Assembly: GCA_002049455.2 (NCBI GenBank) | Contig: KV919026.1 | Coordinates: 47,615 to 111,614 of the forward strand | Length of the DNA stretch: 64,000 bases | Reading direction: 5' to 3' | From: Porphyra umbilicalis | Taxonomy: Eukaryota; Rhodophyta; Bangiophyceae; Bangiales; Bangiaceae | Part shown: piece after piece, positions 21,143 to 33,150 of the stretch | Numbering within the stretch: the stretch's first letter is position 1 | How the letters are laid out: each line of letters starts with the position of its first letter | Made by a program: the position numbers and the translations under genes | The notes under the pieces: generated by a model | Database searches by the model: none | Told to the model about the DNA's origin: nothing | Seen by the model: only the letters and a program-made list of their open reading frames with translations

Positions 21143-21844
21143 GATTCCAGGCACGTGCGTGCAATACCCTGGCCTTCAATGCGGTAGCGCGCTCGGCGAC
21201 GCATCGATACCGGGCACGCCGGCCGGCTCCATGGCCGCGAGCGTGCGCGGGGGCACGTACAGCCACGTTGCCGTGGTGGGGGGGGCGTCGGGCGGGGAAA
21301 GGGGTGCCGCTTCCACCACCGCAGCAGCGGCGGCCCGCCAGCGTCGCGCGATGCCCACGGGCGGGGCTGTCACTCCGCCGCACGGCGCACCTGCGCACGG
21401 CGAGCGGGGCGGCCGACACGGCGCACGGGCGGGCGGGTGGGATTGACCGCCGCGCGACGGGTCGCCCCTAACCGCGTCGCTAGATGACGTCAGTAATCGC
21501 TGACGCGCCGCCGCAACAGAAGCAGGTGCGCAGGCACGATGACCCGCGCGTCATCGCGGCCGCGTCGAACCCCGGAAGTCACGGCTCGCGGTCGCCGCGC
21601 GCAGTTCGGGGCGGTGGGGGGGCAGGGGGGCCAGCGCCGTCCGGGCCCTGTGACCTTTGTGGCAGGACAGTCCATCTCAGCCATGTAACTCCATTCTCTT
21701 TTAGCGTCATCGCGACCCTTCCAGCACTGACGCGCCCTCAGATCCCTGAGGACACGAATGCAGACTGTCACCTCTGAAACGGAGAGCAAGTCCCTTGATC
21801 TAAGTATATGTGTGCATCACTACACTTTGAGAGCACCCTGTCCT
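21143..21844. repeat. Repeat AB, intact copy (~702 bp)
   Basis: The left part (A, 21143-21441) is nearly identical to 28788-29084. The right part (B, from about 21442) is nearly identical to 33359-33766. Here A and B are joined; in the other copy they are 4.27 kb apart. Open frames of up to ~190 codons exist but frame and sequence are not clearly coding. Confidence 0.85.
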
Positions 21845-21849
21845 AAAGA

Positions 21850-22830
21850 CCAGGGAAAAAACGAGCTTTAACGGGTCGCTTCCGGGTTTCTCTGCACTTC
21901 TGGTCATGACATTCTATTTGGTGCTGGTAACAGATAACGTGCACTCAACTTCTCGACCTTCGTGCAACGATCTGGCATGGACGGAGACCTTCCAGGAAAA
22001 AGACGAAGGGACCCCCGAGCCCAACAGATGCGCCTTTCCTTCTTCTACGTTTTCATGTTTTTTTTCTGTCCTGGAAGCCCACCGCCTCACTCCACCTCAC
22101 GGCCTCGGAGCCAGAAGCCCAGGAAAAATGGTATTAACTGGGTGTGTGCAGGGCCGACCCCGGCGGCCATGGCCTGCCGGCGAGAGACGCCGAGGTGATT
22201 GTCGCTGCGGGGGGGGGGGGGGGGGGGAAGACGACGTGCTCGGGCGGCGACGCGCAACCGGCCGCGACGGCGGCGGCGCCCATGGCGGACAGCGCGCCGT
22301 ACTGTGGCGCGTCGGCGTCCGCCTCCCCCCGCGCCCCCCCAGCGCCTCCCCCTCAACCACCCCCTCTGCCCCTCCCCCCCCTGTCGACGCATCAGAGGCT
22401 CCTCCAGGTGGCTCCGGGAGAGACAAAATATGGTCTAAAAGATCTTGTAGCGACTTCCTACTCGTCCTGTCGCGAGGGAGTGAACGGGACATGGTGGATC
22501 AAGACTTCTATTCTTGCCGTGAACCTGCAGCAAAAAAAACAGATCCCGACACCAGGTTCTATTTGGTACCCAGCGCATCGCTCACCAGAGTTCTCCCAAT
22601 GCCTCTTGTGAACACAACATTTTCCTTCCACAATCATCTGCCAGTTGGCGGAGGGTTTATAAGGTCGCTAGATGTTTTTGCCATGTGCAGTGCCCCCGCC
22701 CGGGCGGTGGGGGCGCCCGTCAGAGCCGCGACGGTGGCCTCAACGGGCGCCGGCGGCGCGTCTAGGCGGCTCGCTCCAGGGGCGCGTTGGACCCCCCCCC
22801 CGCCCCCCCCCTCCCCCACCTCCTCGGTCG
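21850..22830. other. Region upstream of ARP5
   Basis: Mixed-composition DNA with G-runs near 22210 and no recognised protein. An in-frame ATG at 22683 could be an alternative ARP5 start. Confidence 0.35.
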
Positions 22831-22835
22831 CACCC

Positions 22836-25800
22836 ATGGCCCCCGCCGCGCTCGACGCGCCCGCCGGCGACGGCGCCGACGTCGTCGCCAGCGTCCGCAT
22901 GGCCGTCGACGGGCACGGGGGCAAGGCGCGCCCCCTCCCCCCCCCCCCCGCCCCCCCACGTTGCCGACGCGTCACCCCCCCCCCCCCACTTTTTCCTCGG
23001 CGACGACAATGAGCTCCACGTCACCCCCGAGGGCGCCGCCGCCCCGCGCTTCCCCCCGTCCCTGACGTCCCCGCTGGCGGCGGGGCTCGCCCCCCCGCCC
23101 CCCGTGCCGCCGACGCCGCCGGCACCCCCCCGCGGGTGGGGGCGCCCCCTGTCCCCCGCCGACTACCGGGCCGCCGCCGTCCCCGCGTCGGCGTCGGTGG
23201 TCATTGACATGGGCGCCGCATCGGTGCGCGCGGGCTTCTCCTCCGACTGGTCCCCCGACGGCGGCGGCGGCGGCGGCGGCGGCGGCGCGGCGCCGTGCTT
23301 CCCCCGCCTCGACGAGCCGTCGCGCATCGCGCGGGTGCGGGACGAGGCGACGGGCGCGCGGCGGTTTGCGATTGGGTTTGAGGCGATGGCGCCCGCGACG
23401 CGCGGCATCAGCCGCTCCCCCTACGACGCCAACCTGCCGTGGGGCGCGACGACCGCCGAACGGCTGCTCGACGGGGTGCTCCTGCACCTCGGGCTGGCAG
23501 AGGTGCCGACGCTCCCCCACCGGGTCCTCATGACCGAAGCGCCGGCGGTGCCCAACGCGGTCCGCGGCGCCGTGTCGGAAATCCTCTTTGAGGCGTACGG
23601 GGCGCCGGCGGTCACCTACGCCGTCGACGGCCTCCTCTCCTACCTGTACAATTGCAACACGCACCGCGAGGGGGCGGGGGGGCGCGGTGCCTGGGCGCGC
23701 GCCCCCGCCGCCGGCGCCGCCGCCCTGCCGCCGCTCACGTATGGCGTGCCCGACGCGCTCGTCGTGTCGGCCGGCGCCGCCGCGTCGCACGTGCTGCCCG
23801 TGTCGGGCGGGCGCTACGCGGCCGCCGGCACGGTGCGGGTGGACGTCGGCGGCGCGGCCGTGTCGTCGACGCTCCACCGCCGCCTGCAGCTGCTGCACCC
23901 CGAAGACGGGTCGGCGTTGCGGGAGCACCACGCGGACGCCCTCGTCGCCGCCACCGCGTACGTGTCGCCCGACTTTGACGCGGAGGTGGCCGCGCTCCGC
24001 TCCGACGCGGCCGTCTTTGACGCGTCCGTGCGGCGGGTGCGCCTGCCGCGCGCGGCAGCGGCGGCGGCGGCGGCGGCGGGGCCGCCGCCGGAAGAGGCGG
24101 CGCGCCGCGCGCGCGCGCGGAGTGAGAATATGAAAAAGATGCAGGCGGCGCGCCGGGCCAAGCGGGATGCGGACAAGGCGGCGGCGGTTGCTGCTGCCGC
24201 GGCCGTGGCCGCCGCCGCCGGTGACGAGGTGGATGACGAGGAGGAGGAGGAGGAGGAGGAGGAGGAAGAGGAGGAGGAGGACGACGACAGCAGCGGCGGC
24301 GGTGGCGGCGGCGGCGGTGGCGGGGGTGGGGGCGGCAGGGCCGGGCGCAAGGCGCCCAGCCCCGACGGCGACGAAGGCGACGACGACGAGGAGGATGACG
24401 TGGAGATGGAGCTCGAAGACGTGAACATGGACGACGACGAGGACGGGGACGGCGCCTCGGTCGACGGCAAATCGCGCGGGAAGCGGGCGTCGCCCGCCCC
24501 CGCGGGCGGCGACAAGGCCAAAGCCGGCGGCGGCGGCGGGCGGACCCCGTCGGGCCGCTCCGGGTCGCTCAAACCCCCCTCCCGCGGCGGGTCGCCCGCC
24601 CCCCCCCCCCCCCCCCCCCGCCGTGCCCTACACGGATGAGGAGGCGGCGCCCCTGCTCGCCGCGCTCGCGGCGGCAGCGCCCCTCCGCCGCGCCGTCTCC
24701 CTCCGCGACGCGGACGAGGATGCCTTTTTCCTCTACGTGGCGCACCAGCGGCTCCCCCCCCCGGCGCCGTCAATGACGCGCTCGCGTCTGCCGCCGCCGC
24801 CGTCGACGAGGCGGCGGCGGCGCTCGGCCCCGCCAAGGCCGCGTCTGTCGGCGCCGCGCACGCGCGGGCGGCCGCCGAGGCGGCGCTGCTCGCCACCCCC
24901 GACGGCGACCTGTCGGCGGCGGACCTAAAGGCCAAGCGCCGCCTCAAGATGCTCCGCGGCGCCGCCGCCGCGCGCGCGCGGGTGGCGGCGGAAAAGGCGG
25001 CGGTGGCCGACGCGGCGGCGGCGGCGGCGGCGGCCGTGGCGGCGCGCCGGTCGGCCGACCCGGTCGGTCACGCCACGGAGCTGCGGGCCGAGCAGGCGGC
25101 GCTGCTCGCACGCGTCAAGGCCGCCACGTCGGCGGTGGCGGCGGGGTCGGACCGCCGCTCGTCGGCGAGCCGCAACCGCATGCGCCTGTTGGCGGTGCAC
25201 AGTGGGGGGGCGCCGCCGGGGGAGGGCGCGGTGGGGGGGGGCGGGGGGGAGCGCCCGAGGGGGGGGGGGGGGGACCATGCGGGCGGGGGGGGGGGGGGGG
25301 GGGGGGATCGGCAGCCTCGTGACGACCACCGCCGACGCGGCGACGCCGCTGCCCACCGGCAAGCGGCGGCGCAAAGCGTCGGCCGCCGGCAGCGGCGGCG
25401 GCGACGATGCCGACGACACCTTTGGCGCCGATGATGCGGACTGGGACGTGTACCAGCAGCTCACGTCGGCCGGCTCGTCGGCGGCGGCGGCGGCGGCAAT
25501 GGCGGCGGCGCAGGCGCGGCTCGCCGAGGTGGCGGCGGAGCTCGCCGACATGGTCGCCACCGGCGAGTTGCCCGCCTCCCACGCAGCGGCCGCGGCGCCC
25601 GACGGGCTGCGGCCGCCGACGGGCGCGCGCACGCTCTTCCTCCCGACACCCGCGGGGGAGCTCCGCCTGTCGGTGGACCGCCCGCGGTCGGCCGAGGTGC
25701 TCTTCCGGCCGCCCCTCCTGGGGGTGGACCAGTGTGGAATTGCCGAGGCGGCGGCGCTCGCGCTCTCCCCACCCTCGTCGGCGCGCGCGTATGGGGTGGG

Positions 25801-26166
25801 GGGTGGGGGGGCGGCGGCCGGCAGCGACGGCGGCAGCGGCGGCGGTGGCGGCGTTGCCGCCGCGCGGCGGGCGGCCGGCAACCTCTTCTTGACGGGCGGC
25901 CCCGCGGCCTTGCCCGGCTTTGCGCGCCGCCTCGTGACGGACGTGCGGGCGCGGCTGCCCGCCGCGTGGGGCACCGCCATTGTTGCGGGCGTGGCAACGG
26001 CGGCAGATCCGACGCGCGACGCGTGGCGGGGGGGGGCCCTGTGGGCGTCCCGGGGGGGGACGCCTACGCCGCCGCGGGCGTCACGCGCGCCACGTACGAC
26101 GAGTGCGGGGCGGATTACCTGCGCGAGCACCTGTGTGGCAACAGCTGGTACGCCACGCCGGATTAA
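22836..26166 (+). CDS. ARP5: Actin-related protein 5 (INO80 chromatin-remodelling complex)
   Basis: ARP5 works in the nucleus with Ies6 as a module of the INO80 remodeller. The actin-fold start VVIDMGAASVRAGF (from 23200) carries the phosphate-1 loop. RVLMTEAPAVPN, ILFEAYGAPAVTYAVDGLLS and VRVDVGGAAVSSTLHRRLQL follow in the normal order. A long insertion rich in Ala, Lys and acidic residues (SENMKKMQAARRAKRD, then a Glu run near 24240-24285 and a Gly run) matches the large ARP5-specific insert. RPPLLGVDQCGIAEA and NLFLTGGPAALPGF are the second phosphate region. The C-terminus TYDECGADYLREHLCGNSW is the ARP5-type end. The frame changes five times (near 22950, 24605, 24755, 25280, 26035), each at a C- or G-homopolymer, so coordinates are an envelope. 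The N-terminus is uncertain. A polyadenylation signal follows at 26394. Confidence 0.85.
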
Positions 26167-27932
26167 GGGGGGGGTAGGGGGACGGCCGCCCGCGCGTCGG
26201 CGGGGGTGCGTGCGCGCGTGGCGCCCGCGGTGCGGTTGATGGTGGTGCCGGCGCTCGTCTGTCCACCCTGCCGGGGTGGGCGTCTTGCACCCGTGCGCTC
26301 GACCGTCTCAGAGGTGCGTTTCTTTCTTGTTCTTTGCCCGCGGCGCCCGCCGGGGTCTTGGCCCCACCGCCTGTACAGTGACGCTCGCCCGTCAATAAAC
26401 CGCCCCGCGGGGCGCCGCCTAGCCAGTCGCGTCGTTCCCCCCCCCCCCCCCCCCTGCACGTCGTGCACCCCCCCCACCGTTCCGTCCCGCCCGTCCCCCA
26501 ACACGACGGCCGGCAGGCCGCCGGTCGGCGCGTAGCGCGCTTCGAGCGCGTAAAAGTCGGGGAAGCCCGCCACCTCCTGCACGTGCGCAAAGGAGCTCCG
26601 CAGGGCCCGCGCGGCGGGGGTGTCGTCCCCCCCTCCCCCCGCCGCAAGCGCCCCGAGCGCCGCCTCCATCCCGCGGATCGCCGCCGACACGAGCGTCAGC
26701 GGGTAGGCGGCGAGCGTAAAGCCGAGCGCGCCGAGCTCCCCCGCCGTCAGCAGCGGCGTTTGGCCGTCTTCGAGCATGTTGGCGAGTTTGGGGCCGGCGG
26801 TGGCGGCGCCGACGGCGGCCAGGTCGGCGCGGGAGCGGGGGGCTTCGACAAAGGTCACCTCGGCCCCGGCTTCGGCAAAGAGCCGCACGCGCGTGAGCGC
26901 CTCGTCCATGGAGAAGCGCGCGGCGTCGGTGCGGGCCACAATGACGGGGCCGCTGTGAGGAAGGGGGGGGGGGAGGGGAAGGGGGGTGGCACGACAGGGC
27001 GTTACTGACAGGGGGGGACGCGTCAAACGATAGAGGACAGACCAAGGAACCGCCAGACGCCCTCAATGATCAGTCTCCAGGACAACCGAGCCGAGTAATG
27101 GCGTCGATTGCGAGCACCCCACACCAACCCACCCACCACGAGCGCGTGCCCACCGCCCGCCTGCCTGCCACCCTCCACGGGCCGCGCCAACGTACCGGTC
27201 CCCCAACGCGCGGCTCGCATCCACCGCCGCCTTGACGCGCAAAAACGCCGTCTGCCGGTCGACGACGGCTTTGCCCTGGGTGTGCCCACACCGCTTGGGC
27301 CACTCTTGGTCCTCAATCATCACCCCCGCGGCGCCGGCGGCGGCCAGCCCCCGCACCGTCCGCACGACGTTGGCCACCCCCCCGTACCCCGTGTCCCCGT
27401 CACAAATAATCGGAATGTCAACCGCGGCGGTCATGGTGCGGAGGCGCGCCTCCACCTCTGCGTACGCGAGGAGGCCCGTGTCGGGAAGGCCGAGGGAGGC
27501 GGCGACGGAGAAGCCGCTCATAAAGGTGAGGGGGAAGCCCGCCCGCTCGACGAGGCGCGCAGAGAGCGCGTCATAGGCGCACGGCATGAGGCGGCAGGTG
27601 GGGGACGCGAGCAGCGACCGCAGCGCCGCGGGGGGGTTGGCCACCGCCATGGTTGGCGGCGGCAGTCGCCGCGGCGGCGGCGCCGCCGCCGCCCGGCCCG
27701 CCGCCGCTGGGGGGGCGCCGCGGGCGCCGCGGGCGCCGCGGGCGCCGCCCACCGCCGCCGGGCGGGCTGCTGACGTGAGGCGGCCGGCGGTCGTGACGCG
27801 CAGTGGGGCGGCCGCTGCCGACGGCGGCGGCGCCACAAACAAGGCGGCCGGCCGGCTCGCGGCGGCGGGTGCGCCCGGCGGGCGCGCTAATCGAGTGTCG
27901 GCGGTGGGGGTGGGGGTGGCAGCAGCGGCCAT
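26163..27932 (-). CDS. Isocitrate lyase/PEP mutase superfamily enzyme, probable plastid protein
   Basis: Two exons: 27932-27196 and 26952-26163. The GTACGT donor and CCTCACAG acceptor rejoin the frame as GDRGPVIVARTDA. Counting from ATG 27932, the Mg-binding loop CDGDTGYGG is at residues 177-185 and KRCGH at 213-217. The latter is the isocitrate-lyase-type signature with the catalytic Cys, so a C-C lyase (methylisocitrate or dimethylmalate lyase-like) is more likely than a phosphonate mutase. Plants have a plastid relative named carboxyvinyl-carboxyphosphonate phosphorylmutase. The first ~94 residues are Ala/Pro/Arg-rich without acidic residues apart from one Asp, which looks like a transit peptide, followed by MAVANPPAALRSLL where homology starts. 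The 3' end is uncertain: the frame runs to 26163, but a length change in the C-run at 26440-26458 would end it at 26419. Substrate is unknown. Confidence 0.8.
26394..26399 (+). terminator. Polyadenylation signal for ARP5
   Basis: AATAAA 228 bases after the ARP5 stop, on the same strand. Confidence 0.5.
26953..27195 (-). other. Intron of the lyase gene (243 bp)
   Basis: The donor is GTACGT and the acceptor ends in CAG. Removal restores the conserved VARTDA block. Size and donor match the intron in the actin-related gene at 61218-61470. Confidence 0.85.
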
Positions 27933-28059
27933 GGCGATAGAGGGGGGGGGGGGGAGGCGCGGGAGGGAGACGGCGGGCGGCAGCGGTCGGGCGTGGGTGG
28001 GTCGTCGCAGCGGTGGGTGGCGATGGAGCACGGCGCAGTGGGCGCAGCGCGTACTCACC

Positions 28060-28787
28060 GGCGACGGCGTTTCAATGACGATGTTGGGTGTAGAGATGAG
28101 ACAATTTCATTTCATGAAAATACGAACGGGCGTAGCTACGGAAACTTGCAGCAACATGGCAGCCCGTGTTGATCAGACAGGCTGCGGCCATCTCACCTGA
28201 CCAACCAGCACTCAGGCCGTGAGCTGTTCACGGTAGTTGATGGGGCTGTGAAGATTCTGACACCACGGCGATCACGAGAATATCGTCCTGACAAATATCG
28301 GTCCTGGAACGCAGATGGTGCGTGGTCCAGTCAGATCACTCCAATGCTCCTGGAAGCACTACGTGGCGTAGACTGCGGGATCGTGCAAGGTCTTCGTTGC
28401 ATGAAATTTCACGTTGCAGCAATAACGGCCTTCACGACCCCCTAAGGGCACATTCTTGAAATTTCAATGAAAATATCCAACGTGGCTGCAATCAGCGCAT
28501 CTCTAGTTGAATGTTGGGACCCACACCCGCTTTGGCGATTTGGCCCAGCCAACCACCCTACATATTTACAAAGCTAGTGTGTACTCTATGTACCAGTAGG
28601 GTTGCACACGACGCCCCTATTTCGGGGGCGTCCGGGGCGCGCGCCGCACAAAACACCCTCACAACGCCTCAAGTAGCACCCTCAATATTCGCAATATGCG
28701 TCAAGTGGCACCCATGTTTTGCTTTCTTATGTCATTGGTCAAGACTGGGTGCCTGTCCCCAACCAAGGTGCACAGCCGCCACCTGCT
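28060..28787. other. Intergenic DNA
   Basis: Low-GC DNA with scattered ATGAAAW and TTTCATG words. No gene recognised. Confidence 0.4.
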
Positions 28788-29084
28788 GATTCCAGGCACG
28801 TGCGTGCAATACCCTGGCCTTCAATGCGGTAGCGCGCTCGGCGACGCATCGATACCGGGCACGCCGGCCGGCTCCATGGCCGCGAGCGTGCGCGGGGGCA
28901 CGTACAGCCACGTTGCCGTGGTGGGGGGGGCGTCGGGCGGGGAAAGGGGTGCCGCTTCCACCACCGCAGCAGCGGCGGCCCGCCAGCGTCGCGCGATGCC
29001 CACGGGCGGGGCTGTCACTCCGCCGCACGGCGCACCTGCGCACGGCGAGCGGGGCGGCCGACACGGCGCACGGGCGGGTGGGTG
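28788..29084. repeat. Repeat AB, second copy, left part (A)
   Basis: Nearly identical to 21143-21441. It ends at the boundary of the 4.27-kb insertion. Confidence 0.85.
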
Positions 29085-29629
29085 CACAGCACTCGGCAGA
29101 ACCGTCGCCACGATGGAATTTTACATCTTTGCTCGAAATTCATTGTCCGGACCTCTTTGTGAGATCATTTTTTTTGTCCACCGACGGTTCGCTGTCAAAT
29201 GCGAGCGGGGCTCCTGTCTGCTTCTTCAGAGATCTAGGGCTACTTTGCCAACGGACAAGGACGCTGAAATAATTTCGGACCCGTCCATCGAGGCGAGAAA
29301 AAGCCAGCCTTGACTCCTGGACGTTTTGCGGTCAAGGAGGGTTGACCGCAGGGGTGGCGGGATAAATATGTAATGTCATTGCTACAACTCCATAAAGGAC
29401 TTGATGTGCCATGCTCGATTGCGCTACATGAATATGGATTCGGGAAGTTTGTCACCTCTGTCATGGGTGGCTTCTACAGTTGCCGGCCAGCACTGTTACG
29501 TTGCGGGCCCTCAGCAATGCGCGGGCCGCTGCCACGTTGGCCAATCTGCCATCTGACCGATTGCGCTGTCAGGTGGCCGGCCACCACGGCCTTTGAGGTC
29601 CCTGTCGTCAGCTGTGGCCGCGGGGGAAA

Positions 29630-30185
29630 CCTGAAGGGGTGGCAACGGCGGTGGGGGGAGGCAGCAGCGGAGAGGGGGGACAGCAACCGTGGGTAGAGGC
29701 CGCTGTAGGTGGGAACGGCAGCGTGATGCGGCGGGGTAGCGCGGTGGGGGGGCGAGAAGCGGTAGTGGGAGGTGGCAGCGCGGTGGGGGGAGGGGGAGGG
29801 GCAGCGCGGTGGGGGCGGAGGGCAGTGCGAGTGGGAGGATGAAGCGCAATCTGGAAGGCGCACAGCGGTGGGGAGGGGGGGCAGCGCAGCAGCGGGGGGG
29901 GTAGCGCGCTTGGGGGGGGGGGTAACGCGGTGGGGGGGGGACAGCCGCAATGGGAGGAGGCAGCGCGATGGGGGGAGGGAGCAGGGCAGCGGTAGGGGCA
30001 GGGCAGCGGTAGGGGCAGGGGCAGCGGCAGTGGGGTCGCAGCGGTAATAGGAGGAGGCAGCGCGATGGGGGGGGGGGAAAGGGCGGTGGGGGAGGGGACA
30101 GCGGTGGGGCAGGGGGCAGCAGTGGGGGGGGGTGGCAGCGGTGGGGGGGGCGGCAGCAGTGGGGAGGATGGCGTCAGTGGGAGGG
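29630..30185. repeat. G-rich minisatellite
   Basis: Irregular copies of GGCAGCGCGGTGGGGG and related words cover the stretch. The apparent open frames here follow from the repeat. Confidence 0.8.
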
Positions 30186-31059
30186 GTGCCAGCAGTGCCG
30201 GGGTGTAAAGATCCAGTGCACAGCTCCACCAACACTGGCCAATCCAGTGAATCGCGTGCTCTCACTGACACTGTCTAATCCAGTGCATTGCGCGTCTGCG
30301 CTTCTGTACCTGCCTACAGCTGTTCCCCATGGCTTTTTCTCAGAAAAAACATCATTGCGTGTCTGCTATATTGCCATCTATGCTCTTTTTCAGCTTTAGT
30401 GCGAGTCTGGTACGACCTGGTGACCACGCACCACTCCGCTGCCATCTTGTCCCAGATGCGGGAGCAACGAGCACGTCAGAGCCGAAGATGAGCAAAACAC
30501 AACATTTTCTGAGAGCACGGTGACTGGTTCTTTGAAGGGTGCTGCGAATGGCATTGTGAGTCGTTGAGCGTGCAAACGCTTTCTTCATGTCGTTTCCGCC
30601 CAACCAATGTCACAGCGGCCAAGACTGCCACCACCTCCCAGCAGCGCCCTACTTGAGAGCTGGCCACTTCTCTGCCTGTGTTGCCATCAACACGCCCTAG
30701 ACACCTTATGGAACCCAAAATACTGCTCTTGTACAGGCGTAGGATGCATGCAGCACGCAGTGCGTTTTTCAGCCAACCTAGGGACCATCACATCGTGTCC
30801 ACGCATCTCCTGCCGAGGTCGCAAGCTGAAAGACCACTCACCACCTTACCTGATAGCCCATAGATGTCCCCGGCTCGCGCATCTACGGCCTATGAACCCC
30901 CTAAGTGTAGGTGTACCGCCATTGCACGCTGATGCCTCCTAGCTATAGATGGCCATCAACTGCCCATGCGGGTGAGTATACAGCTTTACCAGGACCGTAT
31001 ACACCCATGTAGCTTCACGGCAGGCGTCAACACCACAGCAGCCACCGGAAAAAAGGAAA

Positions 31060-31975
31060 AACGAGGCCGGTAGGTGGCGGTCAGGGCAGCGGGAGGCGTG
31101 CGGAGAGGCGGGCCCCACGGGCAGCCCTATCACCCCCCGACGCCAACAGCCCCCCCTGCCGGCTGTCCCTCTCACCCGCCACCTTCGCCACCAGCTGCCT
31201 TCGCCGCTAGATGCCCCCCCTGTCGGCTACCGCAGCCGCTGGCCGCCCCAGCCGCCGACCGTGCCAGCCGACGGCCGCCTCCCCCGCCGCCACTGGCCGT
31301 CACTGCAGCCAGCCGTCACAGCCGCCTGCAGCCCCCCGCGTCTAGATGGGGGCGGGGAGCTGTGCAGGGACGCGGTGGGTGGCGGAGCGCCACGGGACCG
31401 GTGGCACTGTGCGGCGCGGCGGGGCGGGGGCAGTGACCGCACGCACTGCCAGCCCCCTGTGGCGGGAGGAGTGTGAAAGTGGGGGCGTGAGGCAGAGGGG
31501 AGAGGGGGTGGAAGCAGGGAAAGGGGGGGGGGCAGGGGGGGGGGCACGAAAGGCGAGGGAGCGGCGCAGGGGCGACGCGCCGCGGTGGGGTGGTGCCCGC
31601 TCGCATTACCGGCCCCCCAGGGTGGGGGGAGAGCCGGAAGGGGATCCTGGAACAGGGGAGGCAGGAGGAGGTTGACGGTAGGGCAGGCGAGGCGGCAGGC
31701 GTGGGGGGGGGGGGGCGACGGAGGGAGGGGCGGCGACGTAGAAGGGTGGCGCCCCCCCCCCCCGGGTGGCGTGGCGGCTGCCGCTGCGGGCGGCGGGCCG
31801 GGCGGCCGCCCGGCGCCCCCCCCCCCACCTGCAGCGTGGCAGCCGCCGGCTGTGCGAGGCAGGCCGGGCGGTCGCGTGCTACGGAGAAGCCCCGCGATCC
31901 AGGGACAGTATCAGAGCACCCCGGCAGGCGGGCGAGCATCGGGGGGCCGTGGGACAGCTGGACGGCGGAGCGTGA
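31060..31975. other. GC-rich low-complexity core of the 4.27-kb element
   Basis: Long overlapping frames on both strands without a recognisable domain, with several G- and C-runs. I do not call a gene. Confidence 0.4.
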
Positions 31976-32699
31976 CGTGGCAGGACCGTGCATGATGCGG
32001 CACCGAGCGTGAAAGCCGCAACCACAACATTGGAAGGAAATGCGAGAGTAAAAAGAACAAACGATGCCTGCTTGAGAAGCATTGAGTTGGTCCAGTACAT
32101 GCATGGAAGACAGTCCCCGAGGCCGTGTTAACTTCTGTCAGGAGCTCGACGTCCTTCTGTAAGGGCCCTCGAAGGCACCCAGGCAAGGCATGTGGACGCA
32201 GGCGTCAGTGGGGGGGGGTTGATTTCTGAGGGTTGATTTCTGGGCCGCAGAAGTCAAGGCTGGTATTTTCCGACTTGGTCCATCCACTTGCACTCAGATG
32301 CTCTGCACGCAGACGGCCGTTGTGCGCCTCGTGCACGCCCGGGCATGCTCCAAGCAAACAGGGCATGCGGAGCGCGAGCTACCCTGCTCGTCCTCTGTCG
32401 CGCTCCTTCCAAGACCACCACCTGCTTCGGCTCGTCCGCGCCGGGTGGCCGTTATCGTGCACAAGTTTCTGTGGGGTGTCTTTGGTGTGGCAGGCGCGAC
32501 AAGGGGGGTGGAAGAGTTGGTGTTTCAAACATGGATGTAGCTAAGGGGGGGGGCGTAGCGCGGCATGTGCTGAAACTGAGGAGAGGAGGCGACGACAACC
32601 TGTAATGACCGTGATGAGCGTGGATGGGAATGACATGACGGGCGAGCGGTGGCCACTGCCTGCGGGCGAGGAGCGTTGACTACTTTCCGGTAGGAGCCA

Positions 32700-33150
32700 A
32701 ACGCTACTTGCGGGCGGAAGGAGGCGACAACCTGCCAGAGGGAGGTGGCGACAACCTGCCGGCGGGGCGGCTGCTACCTTTGGGCATTAGGCGGTGGCGA
32801 CCTGGGGGCAGGGGGCGTGGACTGTTCCGGGTGGGAGCCGTAGACCAGTTGCGGCCGGAGCGTGGCCACCTCATTCGGAACAGGGATGGCCACTACATGC
32901 GGGCGGGGGGTGACGATGACCAGCGGGCGGGGTGGCTACTACCTGTGGGCGTTGGCGACTACACCCGGTGGGCAGTGGGATGCGACGACGTGTGTGTGGT
33001 GCGTCCCTTGGTTGCGGGCTGAGGGTGGCACTCACCAGCGGGGGCTGGCCAGTACCGGTATGCGGGGGGTGGCGACACCCCGTGGGCTGGGCGACTACAA
33101 CTTGTGGGCGTGGGGTGGTGACGACCTGTGGGCCTGGGGCGCTTGTACCT
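32700..33150. repeat. Minisatellite built on GGCGACNACCTG words
   Basis: Imperfect repeats of GTGGCGACTAC / GACGACCTGTGGGCG words, 30-40 bp apart. Confidence 0.7.

Noticed and set aside
21484-21777. 97-codon frame in repeat AB (CDLCGRTVHLSHVTPF) as a gene
   Set aside because: The second copy shifts phase in a G-run, both strands are open, and no domain is recognisable.
23814-24947. 377-codon minus-strand frame opposite ARP5
   Set aside because: It is a shadow made of Ser/Ala/Pro runs; the plus strand has the conserved ARP5 motifs.
28090-28500. Possible inverted-repeat element with TAGAGATG ends
   Set aside because: Only eight bases match and the inner sequences do not pair; it could be chance.
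29474-30271. 265-codon minus-strand frame inside the 4.27-kb element, considered as a transposase
   Set aside because: It translates the minisatellite into Pro/Ala/Thr repeats and has no catalytic motif.
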